Below are positions 10,601-18,105 of a stretch of DNA of 57,600 nt, one piece after another (position 1 is the stretch's first letter; the number at the start of each line of letters is the position of its first letter). The position numbers were made by a program, and so were the translations under genes. Location: positions 1-57,600 of IMG/VR virus record IMGVR_UViG_3300050821_007647; one strand, 5' to 3'. Origin of the DNA: a virus. Under the pieces are notes generated by a model. The model did not search any database, had not been told where the DNA came from, and saw nothing but the letters and a program-made list of their open reading frames with translations.

Positions 10601-12087
10601 GTAGCGCCACTATATGTATTGGTTCTATCAATGCTGCAACGGGTGATTGTACTTATATTAATGGAACTTCTGGTCCAGTAATTCCTGCAAATAGAGCAGG
10701 TGAATATTTGATTTGTACCAATGCAGGAACAATTCCATCTGGTCCTGCTCAAGGTACAATAATGATTAGAGGTGATTGGCTTTATGATAATGGTACAGTT
10801 TGGTTTAGAGTTGCTGTAGGCTCAACAGGAGTTGCCACGAGTGCTGATCAAGTTGCATTAATTCCAGCTGTATTTGGTGCAAATAATGTCCAAGCTGGAT
10901 TTAATACGTTAGCTACTGGCAGTTTTATTATGGCTTCTGCCTCGCCACTACTTAGATTACAAAATGATACTGGAACTGGCAGAATTACTTTTAGATTTGG
11001 TGCAGCCGATGGAGGGCGTTTCGATATTTATAGAAATTCTGGTGATAGTGGATTATATTTTTGTTATGGTAGTCCAACAAACGTTGAAACAAATTGTTTT
11101 GATATTACTAAAGCTGGTAATATTCATATTCATCCACCAAAATATATTACTTGGGGCGCGCCATCTGATAGTCAACCTCCATCAGTAGGAACACGTAGTC
11201 CTGGTACAAAAATTGTATTTTGGGATGGATTAGGCGCAGCAACTTTAGATTATGCTATTGGTATGCAAGGTAGTTCTTTGTGGTTTTCATGCAGAAATAA
11301 TGGAGATGCATTTAGATGGTATTTCGGTTCTGTTGGACAACGTTTTATAATGGATCAAAATTATTTTACACTTCCAACAGCGCCAACAGCCAACATGCAC
11401 GCTGCCAACAAACAATATGTAGATGCCAGAGTAATTAAAGCTGGCGATCAGATGACTGGAACATTAACATTTAATCAAAATAGCAATGCAGTTGGTATTG
11501 ATCTTTATAAAAATAATAGAGATGCCAATACAAATTGTCCATCAATTCGGTTCCGTAATAGTAAAAGTAATAGTGTATTAGGTGAGATACGCCATCGCCA
11601 AGATGCACAATGGTATGCTTATCAAGATTACTCTCATATGGAGTTTTGGTGCGGTAGTGGGATAATACAAAAAACATTTCAAGGTCAAGGTGGTCGTCTT
11701 ACTGTTTATGGACCTTGTGACGCGACACAGTTTAATAATACTTCCGATATTGCTTTAAAAATGGATATTGCTTCAATATCTGATTTTGATGTTAATCGCG
11801 CATTTGCGGCGTTGATACCAAAACGATTCCGATGGAAGCCACAAATAATAGATAATCCTTTAGCTGCGCCGCACGGTAAAAGTGAATTGGCGCATCCTGA
11901 TCCAGAAAGATTGAATTGGGGATTTGTAGCTCAAGATATTGAAAAGGGTGATACTAATTTAGTACACACACGAAAAGAATATGGCAAGGATGATGTTAAA
12001 AGTTATGATCTTGCTGGCATCGTAGCAGTTATGGCTGCCAAAATAGCTCAATTGGAGGCACGTTTAAATGGAATGGGTCAGCGGTAA
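7696..12087 (+). CDS. Large tail fibre/appendage with C-terminal S74 intramolecular chaperone
   Basis: A 1463-residue fibre. Order: N-terminal FPPNPTVGEEY module, a QGTW...WNGWIIQW module, YVDxQDALRVLKSGD repeats, two copies of a GDWI/NVQ module (near residues 605-710 and 970-1075), then a C-terminal domain of about 114 residues. That domain has the peptidase S74 hallmarks: TSDIALKMDI with the Ser-Lys dyad at about S1350/K1355, then NWGFVAQDIEKG and a final helix (VAVMAAKIAQLEARL). In S74 proteins the domain trimerises the fibre and cuts itself off. Its location upstream of the sheath gene is unusual. Confidence 0.85.
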   Translation: MNDHVAPLVPVTFPPNPTVGEEYLAQNNIVYRWDGVVWVARTAEYPDPGLYQGTWQVAANVPDLTANAILNEDGWIWLAQTADYLFGETADAAIPGIGSEVIWNGWIIQWVAATQQYIAINTMTLNIDDANNIASNYVLKVGDEVTGTLIWPTTTANFGHALEITDGSIQFYGTQGNSGINITDAGAFIGPWFVSRPSATAGYNGGFAFGTIANQDGGLYNSNGLIIRQNQTDTVLRAELNDGSQSWNIIDQRAGTVFGEFLFQVPAGVVGFGLSWSDTNNNFIAAIYNGSTGNIIFRTENNGDAQTAMTIRQGSPGVLANLQLAADPVQLMDAATKNYVDSTLATIVAFQGTWEVAANNPDLDPAVVNPVGGWYWIASTVDPNTPEMALATLPGIGGEMISNGDMIIWSGADGEYHHLVGNTGLTKAEADTYYVQLGGSQMTGPLFLSEEPQSDTQAATKFYVDNQTPDVDRTYVDAQDALRVLKSGDTMTGQLTVEAPILITDPNFGNPGLSLLGGNADIIQFIDVQGVAPRWALSYNIIGGGGPVGFNITRLTSDGQNIQDRPFAIDNNSVITVSNCIILPNAPVNPTDAVNKAYVDQLFSGQGILLGVINATTGICQFTDGTSGPVPDANSLPDGDYLICVVPGTIPPGPAGGISMNVGDWIITSSGIWFLVPIGSNVIVTADQVGVIPQVFGSDNVQAALEVSETRAIPAGGPIGFILGKNSANDYDIGWQDPGSAFDTTNTFLNRTPAGSTSGDLNNQTTIGAWNYSQPIINGPPFGTNGGNAATNQLIVHNFRSGIYIIQEVYEVPGPLVTNPLTIYTKWMRSRDTNFGWTAWIQQSISNTDGAFLPLTGGQLSGTLRISTSVMPEIDLISGGASEIRWFAQNGGSWVWHYDGNSGPFRLQFTSGGVPTMSEWITVTPNVGTTLNGNVSSAAAPTTNNHLTNKAYVDIGDADLRAYVDNLVSSATICIGSINAATGDCTYINGTSGPVIPANRAGEYLICTNAGTIPSGPAQGTIMIRGDWLYDNGTVWFRVAVGSTGVATSADQVALIPAVFGANNVQAGFNTLATGSFIMASASPLLRLQNDTGTGRITFRFGAADGGRFDIYRNSGDSGLYFCYGSPTNVETNCFDITKAGNIHIHPPKYITWGAPSDSQPPSVGTRSPGTKIVFWDGLGAATLDYAIGMQGSSLWFSCRNNGDAFRWYFGSVGQRFIMDQNYFTLPTAPTANMHAANKQYVDARVIKAGDQMTGTLTFNQNSNAVGIDLYKNNRDANTNCPSIRFRNSKSNSVLGEIRHRQDAQWYAYQDYSHMEFWCGSGIIQKTFQGQGGRLTVYGPCDATQFNNTSDIALKMDIASISDFDVNRAFAALIPKRFRWKPQIIDNPLAAPHGKSELAHPDPERLNWGFVAQDIEKGDTNLVHTRKEYGKDDVKSYDLAGIVAVMAAKIAQLEARLNGMGQR

Positions 12088-12454
12088 CGTCTATATTCGT
12101 GCTATGGGTGAAGATAATGCGGGTTTAAAGCCAGGTGAAATTGTTGGTGGTCATACCCACAATTTCGATCATACCACTATATTCTTTTGCGGTGATTGGA
12201 GAGTAAAGAAATGGATAACGGATGGTAATTTGGCATACAACTTTGAACGAAAAGGTCCTTTTCATGTCTTAATTGAAAAGGACTGTAAGCACGAATTCAC
12301 GTTTCTTGGGGGTGCGCCAAGAGGACATGCGTGGTGTATTTATTCACATAGAACACCACAAGGAGAAGTCAGTGTAGTGCAAACGGGCTGGATGGATGCT
12401 TATGAAGCATCTGATCATACCCAGTTTGAACACAGTAAGGAGGAACGGGTATGA
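12068..12454 (+). CDS. Small cupin-fold protein
   Basis: A 128-residue single-domain protein. Residues about 27-45 read GGHTHNFDHTTIFFCGDW, matching the first cupin motif (H-x-H then acidic residue and Gly). KHEFTFLG and the following HAWCIYSH supply the second His set. Cupins bind a metal and act as enzymes or sugar-binding domains. It overlaps the fibre gene by 20 bases and is coupled to a membrane peptide downstream. In a fibre cluster it could modify or bind glycans; that is inference. Confidence 0.6.
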   Translation: MEWVSGNVYIRAMGEDNAGLKPGEIVGGHTHNFDHTTIFFCGDWRVKKWITDGNLAYNFERKGPFHVLIEKDCKHEFTFLGGAPRGHAWCIYSHRTPQGEVSVVQTGWMDAYEASDHTQFEHSKEERV

Positions 12455-12621
12455 GTATAGAACTCCTATTCTGGATCATCATGTTGATCTGGGTCTTAGC
12501 ATTCGGATTCTGGTGGACAACTCCAACAAATCCTTACGTTGGGCGATTTCATCCAGTGATCCTCTGGATCCTGCTCGCCTTGCTGGGGTATAAGGTCTTT
12601 GGCCCAATGGTCCACTCTTGA
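12451..12621 (+). CDS. 56-residue two-helix membrane protein
   Basis: ATG at 12451 overlaps the cupin stop (ATGA) and is preceded by a near-perfect AAGGAGG with seven-base spacing. The product has two hydrophobic helices (residues about 4-22 and 35-50) with a polar TTPTNPYVGRFH turn, so a hairpin topology in the inner membrane is likely. Similar small phage proteins are common but uncharacterised. A lysis or superinfection role is possible but unsupported. Confidence 0.7.
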   Translation: MSIELLFWIIMLIWVLAFGFWWTTPTNPYVGRFHPVILWILLALLGYKVFGPMVHS

Positions 12622-12667
12622 CATGCTGCAAAACAAGCGCATAATGTTGCAGGCAAAAGGATAGAGG

Positions 12668-13177
12668 ATGTCTTTTCCTCCTAACCCATCAGATGGACAG
12701 CGGTATATAAGAAATAATACCGCTTATGTCTATGAGGCGTTTTATAGGATTTGGCGTCCTCAAGTTGGTGTGTCAATAGAGCCAACTATAGATGAAACAG
12801 ACTGGGTTGACCAGCCTGAACCTTCATTTCCCCCTTCAATTATTTATCAGGATCAATTTCAAGGGACGTGGAACGTTCGACATAATATGCCTGATCTATC
12901 CTTAATTATTCCACAAGATAAACAATATTGGATTGCACAGACAACAGATCCATCTATTTCTGAAACGGTTTTGATTACATTGCCAGGATTAAGTGGAAAG
13001 AAAATTTATAACGGATGGATTATTCAATGGATTGAAGCAATTGGTGCCTACGTTGTCATTAACACTTCCTCAATAACTGTGGATCAAGTTGTCTCATACC
13101 TTACTCAAAAGGTTAGACACTTAGAAGAAATGATCTGGCAACTTCAAGATAAGGTTAAGGAGAAAGAAGATGTCTGA
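12668..13177 (+). CDS. Stand-alone fibre N-terminal module with coiled-coil tail
   Basis: A 169-residue protein resembling the first 130 residues of the 1463-residue fibre: FPPNP-x2-GQRYIRNN, then FQGTWNVRHNMPDL and YNGWIIQW. It then ends in a short coiled coil (residues about 145-168) in place of a shaft. It may occupy the same virion attachment site as the large fibre, acting as an adaptor or alternative stub. Followed by the sheath gene with an eight-base overlap. Confidence 0.6.
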   Translation: MSFPPNPSDGQRYIRNNTAYVYEAFYRIWRPQVGVSIEPTIDETDWVDQPEPSFPPSIIYQDQFQGTWNVRHNMPDLSLIIPQDKQYWIAQTTDPSISETVLITLPGLSGKKIYNGWIIQWIEAIGAYVVINTSSITVDQVVSYLTQKVRHLEEMIWQLQDKVKEKEDV

Positions 13178-14612
13178 CCCAAATGATATCGTCACCGTTC
13201 AGGTTTCGACAATCTTAGCGCCTTTCGCAGCAACACTACAACAGAAAGGTTGCTTTGTGTCATTTGGCGCTACAAATCAGCCGACGAATTCGGTATCTCT
13301 TTTGACCCGATTTTCTGATTTGGCGCCTATTTTATCTGATCCAATGGAAATTGATACTGCCGTTTGGGCTACTGGAGTTGTTACGGTTACAACTACTAAT
13401 CCACTTCCTGCATCATTGGGAGGAATAGGTGCTACTTTAGAAGCAACATTGGAGGGATTTACTCCTGATGCTTATAATGGTACTTTTATATGCACGATTA
13501 CTGCGGCGAGTGAATTTACATATCCACTTGTAGTTGATCCGGGTGTTACAACAGTTGTTGGTCAAGTTTATCTTTATGAGGCGATTGAACTTAATGCAAT
13601 GGCTGCAACATTCTTTAGACAGGGTTCGGGGCGAAATGTTACAGTTCTTGAACTTGGCTATGGATCCGATTTTGCTGACCAAATAGCGAAATTGGAATTA
13701 TGGCTTACTAATAATCCTTTAGCATTTTACGGATACTTTTTGCCTGAGGAATGGGGAGAGACAGTAAATATTCCAGCAGTACTTCAGCTTTTTAATCAAT
13801 TCCAGAATCCAGAAGCTATGGTTTATTTCTGGCTTACTCTTAGTGATCCTACTGCGGTGGGCTTAATTCCACCTGAAGCAAAATGTGTGGTTCAATTGAT
13901 TGAGGATCCAACTGTTTCACCACTTCGCCGGCAATCAGTTCTTGGCGAATATGCAGAATTCTCGCTAGCAGGAGCATTTTATTGGGCACTGCAATTCAAG
14001 CCCACATCTGTTACGCGTGTAGCACCTTTCTGCTTCAAGTATGTTTATGGTGTTACACCATACAATATTCTTAGTGCAGGACCGCTATTTGTTTCTTTCA
14101 AAGCCAATAATGTGAACTACATCCGCACTGGGGCAGAGGGTGGTATCAATTTTACCTATATCTATATGGGTGTTACCGCAGATGGATTCGATTACTTTAA
14201 CTGGTGGTGGACGATTGATTGGGTTCAAATCAATATCAAACTTGATCTTGCCAATGCCATTATCAATGGGACGAATAACCCACTCGCCCCGCTCTATTAC
14301 AATCAGCCAGGTATTAATCAGCTTGAAGCTGTGCTCGCTGGAACGATGAAGCGCGGCAGTGGCTACGGCATGGTGAATGGTCTTGTCGTACAGACAGGAC
14401 TGAATTCTGATGACCTATTGACCGCGATCAATGCGGGCACATATGAAGGGCAGTGTAATGTTAATGCTGTACCCTTCTTGGATTATTCGGAACAAAACCC
14501 AAGCGATTACGGGATAGGAGAGTATGATGGGCTTTCCACTCTCTTTATACCCGCTAGAGGCTTTGTTCATGTTTTGGTATCAGTTGTCGCGACGGATATC
14601 GTTACTTTGTGA
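13170..14612 (+). CDS. Tail sheath protein (DUF3383-like)
   Basis: A 480-residue protein expected to form the contractile sheath. The N-terminus IVTVQVSTILAPFA and the C-terminal third (WWTIDWVQINIKLDLANAI, then GTMKRGSGYGMVNG) follow the layout of DUF3383 sheath proteins of Bcep781-like myophages. A beta-rich insertion at residues about 60-125 looks like an added surface domain. GAGAAAG precedes the ATG. Next is the tube gene after eight bases, the usual sheath-tube pair. Confidence 0.7.
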   Translation: MSDPNDIVTVQVSTILAPFAATLQQKGCFVSFGATNQPTNSVSLLTRFSDLAPILSDPMEIDTAVWATGVVTVTTTNPLPASLGGIGATLEATLEGFTPDAYNGTFICTITAASEFTYPLVVDPGVTTVVGQVYLYEAIELNAMAATFFRQGSGRNVTVLELGYGSDFADQIAKLELWLTNNPLAFYGYFLPEEWGETVNIPAVLQLFNQFQNPEAMVYFWLTLSDPTAVGLIPPEAKCVVQLIEDPTVSPLRRQSVLGEYAEFSLAGAFYWALQFKPTSVTRVAPFCFKYVYGVTPYNILSAGPLFVSFKANNVNYIRTGAEGGINFTYIYMGVTADGFDYFNWWWTIDWVQINIKLDLANAIINGTNNPLAPLYYNQPGINQLEAVLAGTMKRGSGYGMVNGLVVQTGLNSDDLLTAINAGTYEGQCNVNAVPFLDYSEQNPSDYGIGEYDGLSTLFIPARGFVHVLVSVVATDIVTL

Positions 14613-14620
14613 GGTGATCT

Positions 14621-15064
14621 ATGCCCAATCCACTCATTGATCAAGGCACGCTTAACCGAATACGTGCGTCTATTGTCTGGGCTGATTTCCCCCAGCTGAA
14701 TGTCATTTCTTCTTATCTTGGTAAAGAGGGAATAAGACTGGCGCTTGAAGGCAATGCCACCGATTACTTTGGCACGATGACAGGTGCCGTGCCATCACCC
14801 GCCCCATACCAGATTGCTACGCTGACATTGAGCCTTCTTAAATCTCAGCCTCTTGGCAATATTTATAAGAGCCAATTTGAAGCTTCGACGCTGCTTGGAT
14901 ATTGTACTGTATATCCAGATACAGCAACGGGGCTTGGTCTTTATGACCTCTATAATGTGGTTCTAGAGACTGTACGGGAAATGACATTCGCTGGAGAAGA
15001 TCCAACGTATGTGGTGACATGCAAAGGTTACTACTTGACAAATAGTGCTCTCTTTGACACGTAA
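14621..15064 (+). CDS. Tail tube protein
   Basis: A 147-residue protein directly after the sheath gene; length and mixed beta content fit contractile tail tube proteins. Start context is GAGGTGATCT-ATG. Features include a loop with GAVPSPAPYQIATLTLSLLKSQ and a C-terminal VTCKGYYLTN, similar in style to tube proteins of Bcep781-type phages. Assignment rests mainly on position between sheath and tail chaperone. Confidence 0.65.
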   Translation: MPNPLIDQGTLNRIRASIVWADFPQLNVISSYLGKEGIRLALEGNATDYFGTMTGAVPSPAPYQIATLTLSLLKSQPLGNIYKSQFEASTLLGYCTVYPDTATGLGLYDLYNVVLETVREMTFAGEDPTYVVTCKGYYLTNSALFDT

Positions 15065-15073
15065 GGGTAGCTC

Positions 15074-15718
15074 ATGGCAGATGTAACAATAAACAAAAAA
15101 TTGAACCTAGTTCTTCCCGTTACCACAAATGCGGGTACTAAAATCTGGGTTCATTCTGTCCCGCTTTCAAGAGAAGTGTTTGAATCCAACTATATGTTGC
15201 TGGTAAAAGTATTGGCTAATATGTACGCGAATGGTATTGGTCCAGCCATGGCGCCTCGCATTGCTGCGCTTGTCTTACGCACAACTGCCAAAGAAATGAA
15301 CAACGAAGAGGATATCAGTGCTTCATTGATGCAAGAGATATACCGTTTAACCAATTTTCTATTGCCTACCCCTAATGGTGGTGGGTGGCAAACGATGCCA
15401 TTTATTGAAGCAAAGAACAGAAAGCTTGTGGATGAAGATAATATATCGGAGGTTGAAAATGCCATTGTATATTTTATTGTAGCCTCGGCAGTTCATTTAA
15501 AGAGCGAACTACCGATGGCATATGGAGGCTTGAAATCAATTTGGAATGCGGAAACTACATCATCTACCGTTACGGAATATGGGCGTTCATTGAAGATATT
15601 GACCAAGGACGAGAGTACTGGAGAGAAAGTAGCGGAGATAGACATAACTGTTGTTCCTGCTCCTCCACCTCCTCGCCTCAAATCAACGGAAGTGAAACTA
15701 TCGTCCATACCATCCTAA
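15074..15718 (+). CDS. Tail assembly chaperone, upstream frame product
   Basis: A 214-residue, mainly helical protein located just before the tape measure gene, where tail assembly chaperones are encoded. Residues 1-145 look globular. The C-terminal 70 residues become Thr/Pro-rich (VVPAPPPPRLK). The -1 frame is open from 15457 to 15828 and a slippery T-TTA-AAG occurs at 15496-15502, in the correct phase for -1 slipping. This resembles lambda G/GT. Chaperone role is known for such genes; the frameshift here is inferred. Confidence 0.6.
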   Translation: MADVTINKKLNLVLPVTTNAGTKIWVHSVPLSREVFESNYMLLVKVLANMYANGIGPAMAPRIAALVLRTTAKEMNNEEDISASLMQEIYRLTNFLLPTPNGGGWQTMPFIEAKNRKLVDEDNISEVENAIVYFIVASAVHLKSELPMAYGGLKSIWNAETTSSTVTEYGRSLKILTKDESTGEKVAEIDITVVPAPPPPRLKSTEVKLSSIPS

Positions 15719-15828
15719 GTTGGTTGTCCGGTGAAGGATTTTCTGAATTCATGGATCAATTTAATTACCGTTACTCTAGCGTATTGGAATGGCGTCAAAG
15801 GCATGTTTTGGCTTTGTGGAGAAGATAA
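15496..15828 (+). CDS. -1 frameshift extension of the tail assembly chaperone
   Basis: Frame 1 has no stop from 15457 to 15828 and no ribosome site of its own, yet its last 45 codons read like protein (ILSWLSGEGFSEFMDQF, then WRQRHVLALW). It ends right at the TTG of the tape measure gene. A -1 slip at TTTAAAG (15496-15502), or at an unrecognised site closer to 15718, would fuse it to the chaperone as in lambda GT. The region 15600-15680 in this frame is Cys/Ser-rich and less convincing, which favours a late slip. Confidence 0.45.
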   Translation, partial: FKERTTDGIWRLEINLECGNYIIYRYGIWAFIEDIDQGREYWRESSGDRHNCCSCSSTSSPQINGSETIVHTILSWLSGEGFSEFMDQFNYRYSSVLEWRQRHVLALWRR

Positions 15829-18105
15829 TTGGTTGATACTACCAGTACTATCAATGTTGAGGTAACAACTAATCTTGACGATTACGCCAAGAAACTTGAC
15901 GCGATTAATCAAAAATGGGATACACATAACGCCAAAATTAAAACAGCGAATGATGCATTTGCGGCGTCTCTATTTAGTACAGGTAAAACAACAAAAACTG
16001 TTCCGACTGCTCCTGGACCCGCGGACCAATCGAAAGCTATTGAAAAAGCATGGAGAGAACAGGGAGAGGCATTAAGAAAAGCCAATAAAGAAACAGCCAC
16101 ATTAGCAAAAGGTTTTACTCAATTAAATCAAACGTTTGCTCCAGTCTCTAGAACCTTTGGCCAAATGGCAGCATCAACCGGCTGGTTCTTGAAGATGTTT
16201 GGTATGTTTGGTGGCTTATTAGGGGCAGGTGGTATTTTTGGTAGCGTTCTAGGAGCCGCGCAATCCGTAACCGAGGATAGAAAGCGGGCACTAGCGCTAG
16301 GGGGAGCAAATATAGGTAAGATGCGTGCCGCGGGTGCGGCGTTTGGTAATATATTTGATGTCCCCTCTGCTACGTCTGCTATTGCAACGGCTCAAACTGA
16401 TCGTACTTCAACTGAATGGCGAGCATTACATAATCTTGGATTTTCAAATAAAGAGATTGAAGGTCAAGATCCATCTGATATTATGGCTCAAGCAATGGAG
16501 CGAGCACAGTCAAAAATTAAAAATTTACGTCCAGGTCAACAATTAAATCCTTTAGCGGCACAAGGTATAACATCTATCTTTGGACCTGATTTTCTTAGAC
16601 AATTAAAAGGTATGTCGGATGCTGAATTAAAGAGGATGGAACAAGATTATAAAAATGCACAAAAGGAATTAGATATAAGTCAAAAGAACCAAGAGGCATT
16701 GACTGATCTTACTCGCCATTTTAATACAGCAAGTCAGGAGATTGAAACCGTTTTTATTAATCAACTGGTTAAACTTACACCTTATATGGAAGATTTTGTT
16801 AACCAAACAAAACAATTAGTAGACAAGCTTCCTGATCTTGTTAAGCTGGTTGGAACTTATGTAGACTGGATGAATAAAGTAGAAGATCAAGAGGGATCAT
16901 TTCTTTCTGCTTTAAATGGCTTGAATACAGCAACATCAGAACTCGGTAAAGCGATCCATGAATGGATTATGAAATATTTATTACCCTTCTTTGGAACAAA
17001 AGGAGGAGAACCAACAATTGATTTTGGTTCTAAAGAAGGTCAAGGGACGCTGTTTGGTCCCTTATTTAAAAAAGATACTCCAAAAGGAACGGAAACGGAT
17101 CCTTTATTCGTGAAACCTACTGATATGCCAGGAGCTATTCCAAGCGTTGATAGGGGAGGATTTGGTGGGTTAGAAGAAACAAGAGAGACAGGAAGAGGTA
17201 GAACGGGTGGTGGTGGCGGCGGTGGTGGCGGTGGCGGTGGCGGTGGCGGCGGCGGTGGTGGCGGTAATTATTCGGGCAATATCAACTTTCCTGGTGGCGG
17301 TAAAGGTGGCGGTAAAGGGTCTGCGGGATTTGGTCTATATGCTACTGATGTTGGGCTTGCTTCTAATAAAAGTATGTCACCAGAAGAAAGAGCATTTCTC
17401 GATACTATTGGAACAGGTGAAACACCACATGGATCTTATTCTAATCCAGATTTTGATCCAGGTGGATTAGGTGGTCGATATCAATTCTTGAAATCAACTT
17501 GGATCATGGAGGCAAGGAAAGCCGGTGTTGATCCAAGTAACTTTAGCCCAGAGAACCAAGACAAAGTCGCCGCATTTTATGCTGATGAATTGACGCGAGC
17601 AAAAACAGGAAAAAGTTTAAAGGCCTTGCTCGCAGGAGGACCAGAAGGTGCTCGTGAAGCCATCAAAGCCATGTACCATGTGTGGAATGGTATCTATAAT
17701 GTTGATCGGGACAAATCAGAACATTCAGGCGCTATCAAATTATATATGAAAAAATTGGCGGATGAGCAAGCGGCTAGCAATATAGTTAGTAGTGGTGGAC
17801 CAACTGCTGCGGCTGATGCTGCTGGACCTCCAAAGAATGCTGCACCTGCAATTAAGAAAGCGACTGGTTTTGCAGGAGCACCTGGTACTGCCCCCGCTCA
17901 AATGAAAATTTATGATCCAACAACTGGTGCACAGATTTACCCAGCACCTACTGAAACAGGGCCAACCGGGCAAAAGACAAGCATGAATGACATGAGGAAT
18001 TTTCAGCATGATAAAGGAGTGCGTGTTCGTATTGAGAATCCTGCTGGAGCAAACGTTAATACTCAAATGGCATCACTTGGTGCGGTGAAGGGTTCCTACG
18101 CGTGA
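15829..18105 (+). CDS. Tail tape measure protein with poly-Gly linker and lambda-R-like lytic domain
   Basis: A 758-residue protein starting at TTG with GGAG upstream. The N-terminal 400 residues are helical with a hydrophobic Gly-rich stretch (about 118-150) as in tape measures. Residues 460-479 are 20 consecutive glycines. Then residues about 515-625 resemble the lambda R transglycosylase (GH104 type): RAFLDTIGTGE with candidate catalytic E531, GGRYQFLKSTW, and NFSPENQDKVAAFY. The tail tip domain would open peptidoglycan during DNA entry. The tape measure is short for its class, and the domain is followed by a low-complexity tail. Confidence 0.8.
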   Translation: MVDTTSTINVEVTTNLDDYAKKLDAINQKWDTHNAKIKTANDAFAASLFSTGKTTKTVPTAPGPADQSKAIEKAWREQGEALRKANKETATLAKGFTQLNQTFAPVSRTFGQMAASTGWFLKMFGMFGGLLGAGGIFGSVLGAAQSVTEDRKRALALGGANIGKMRAAGAAFGNIFDVPSATSAIATAQTDRTSTEWRALHNLGFSNKEIEGQDPSDIMAQAMERAQSKIKNLRPGQQLNPLAAQGITSIFGPDFLRQLKGMSDAELKRMEQDYKNAQKELDISQKNQEALTDLTRHFNTASQEIETVFINQLVKLTPYMEDFVNQTKQLVDKLPDLVKLVGTYVDWMNKVEDQEGSFLSALNGLNTATSELGKAIHEWIMKYLLPFFGTKGGEPTIDFGSKEGQGTLFGPLFKKDTPKGTETDPLFVKPTDMPGAIPSVDRGGFGGLEETRETGRGRTGGGGGGGGGGGGGGGGGGGGNYSGNINFPGGGKGGGKGSAGFGLYATDVGLASNKSMSPEERAFLDTIGTGETPHGSYSNPDFDPGGLGGRYQFLKSTWIMEARKAGVDPSNFSPENQDKVAAFYADELTRAKTGKSLKALLAGGPEGAREAIKAMYHVWNGIYNVDRDKSEHSGAIKLYMKKLADEQAASNIVSSGGPTAAADAAGPPKNAAPAIKKATGFAGAPGTAPAQMKIYDPTTGAQIYPAPTETGPTGQKTSMNDMRNFQHDKGVRVRIENPAGANVNTQMASLGAVKGSYA
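17206..17265 (+). repeat. GGN codon run (20 glycines) inside the tape measure gene
   Basis: Twenty consecutive GGT/GGC codons. The trinucleotide tract is prone to slippage and forms a flexible linker in front of the lytic domain. Confidence 0.9.
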
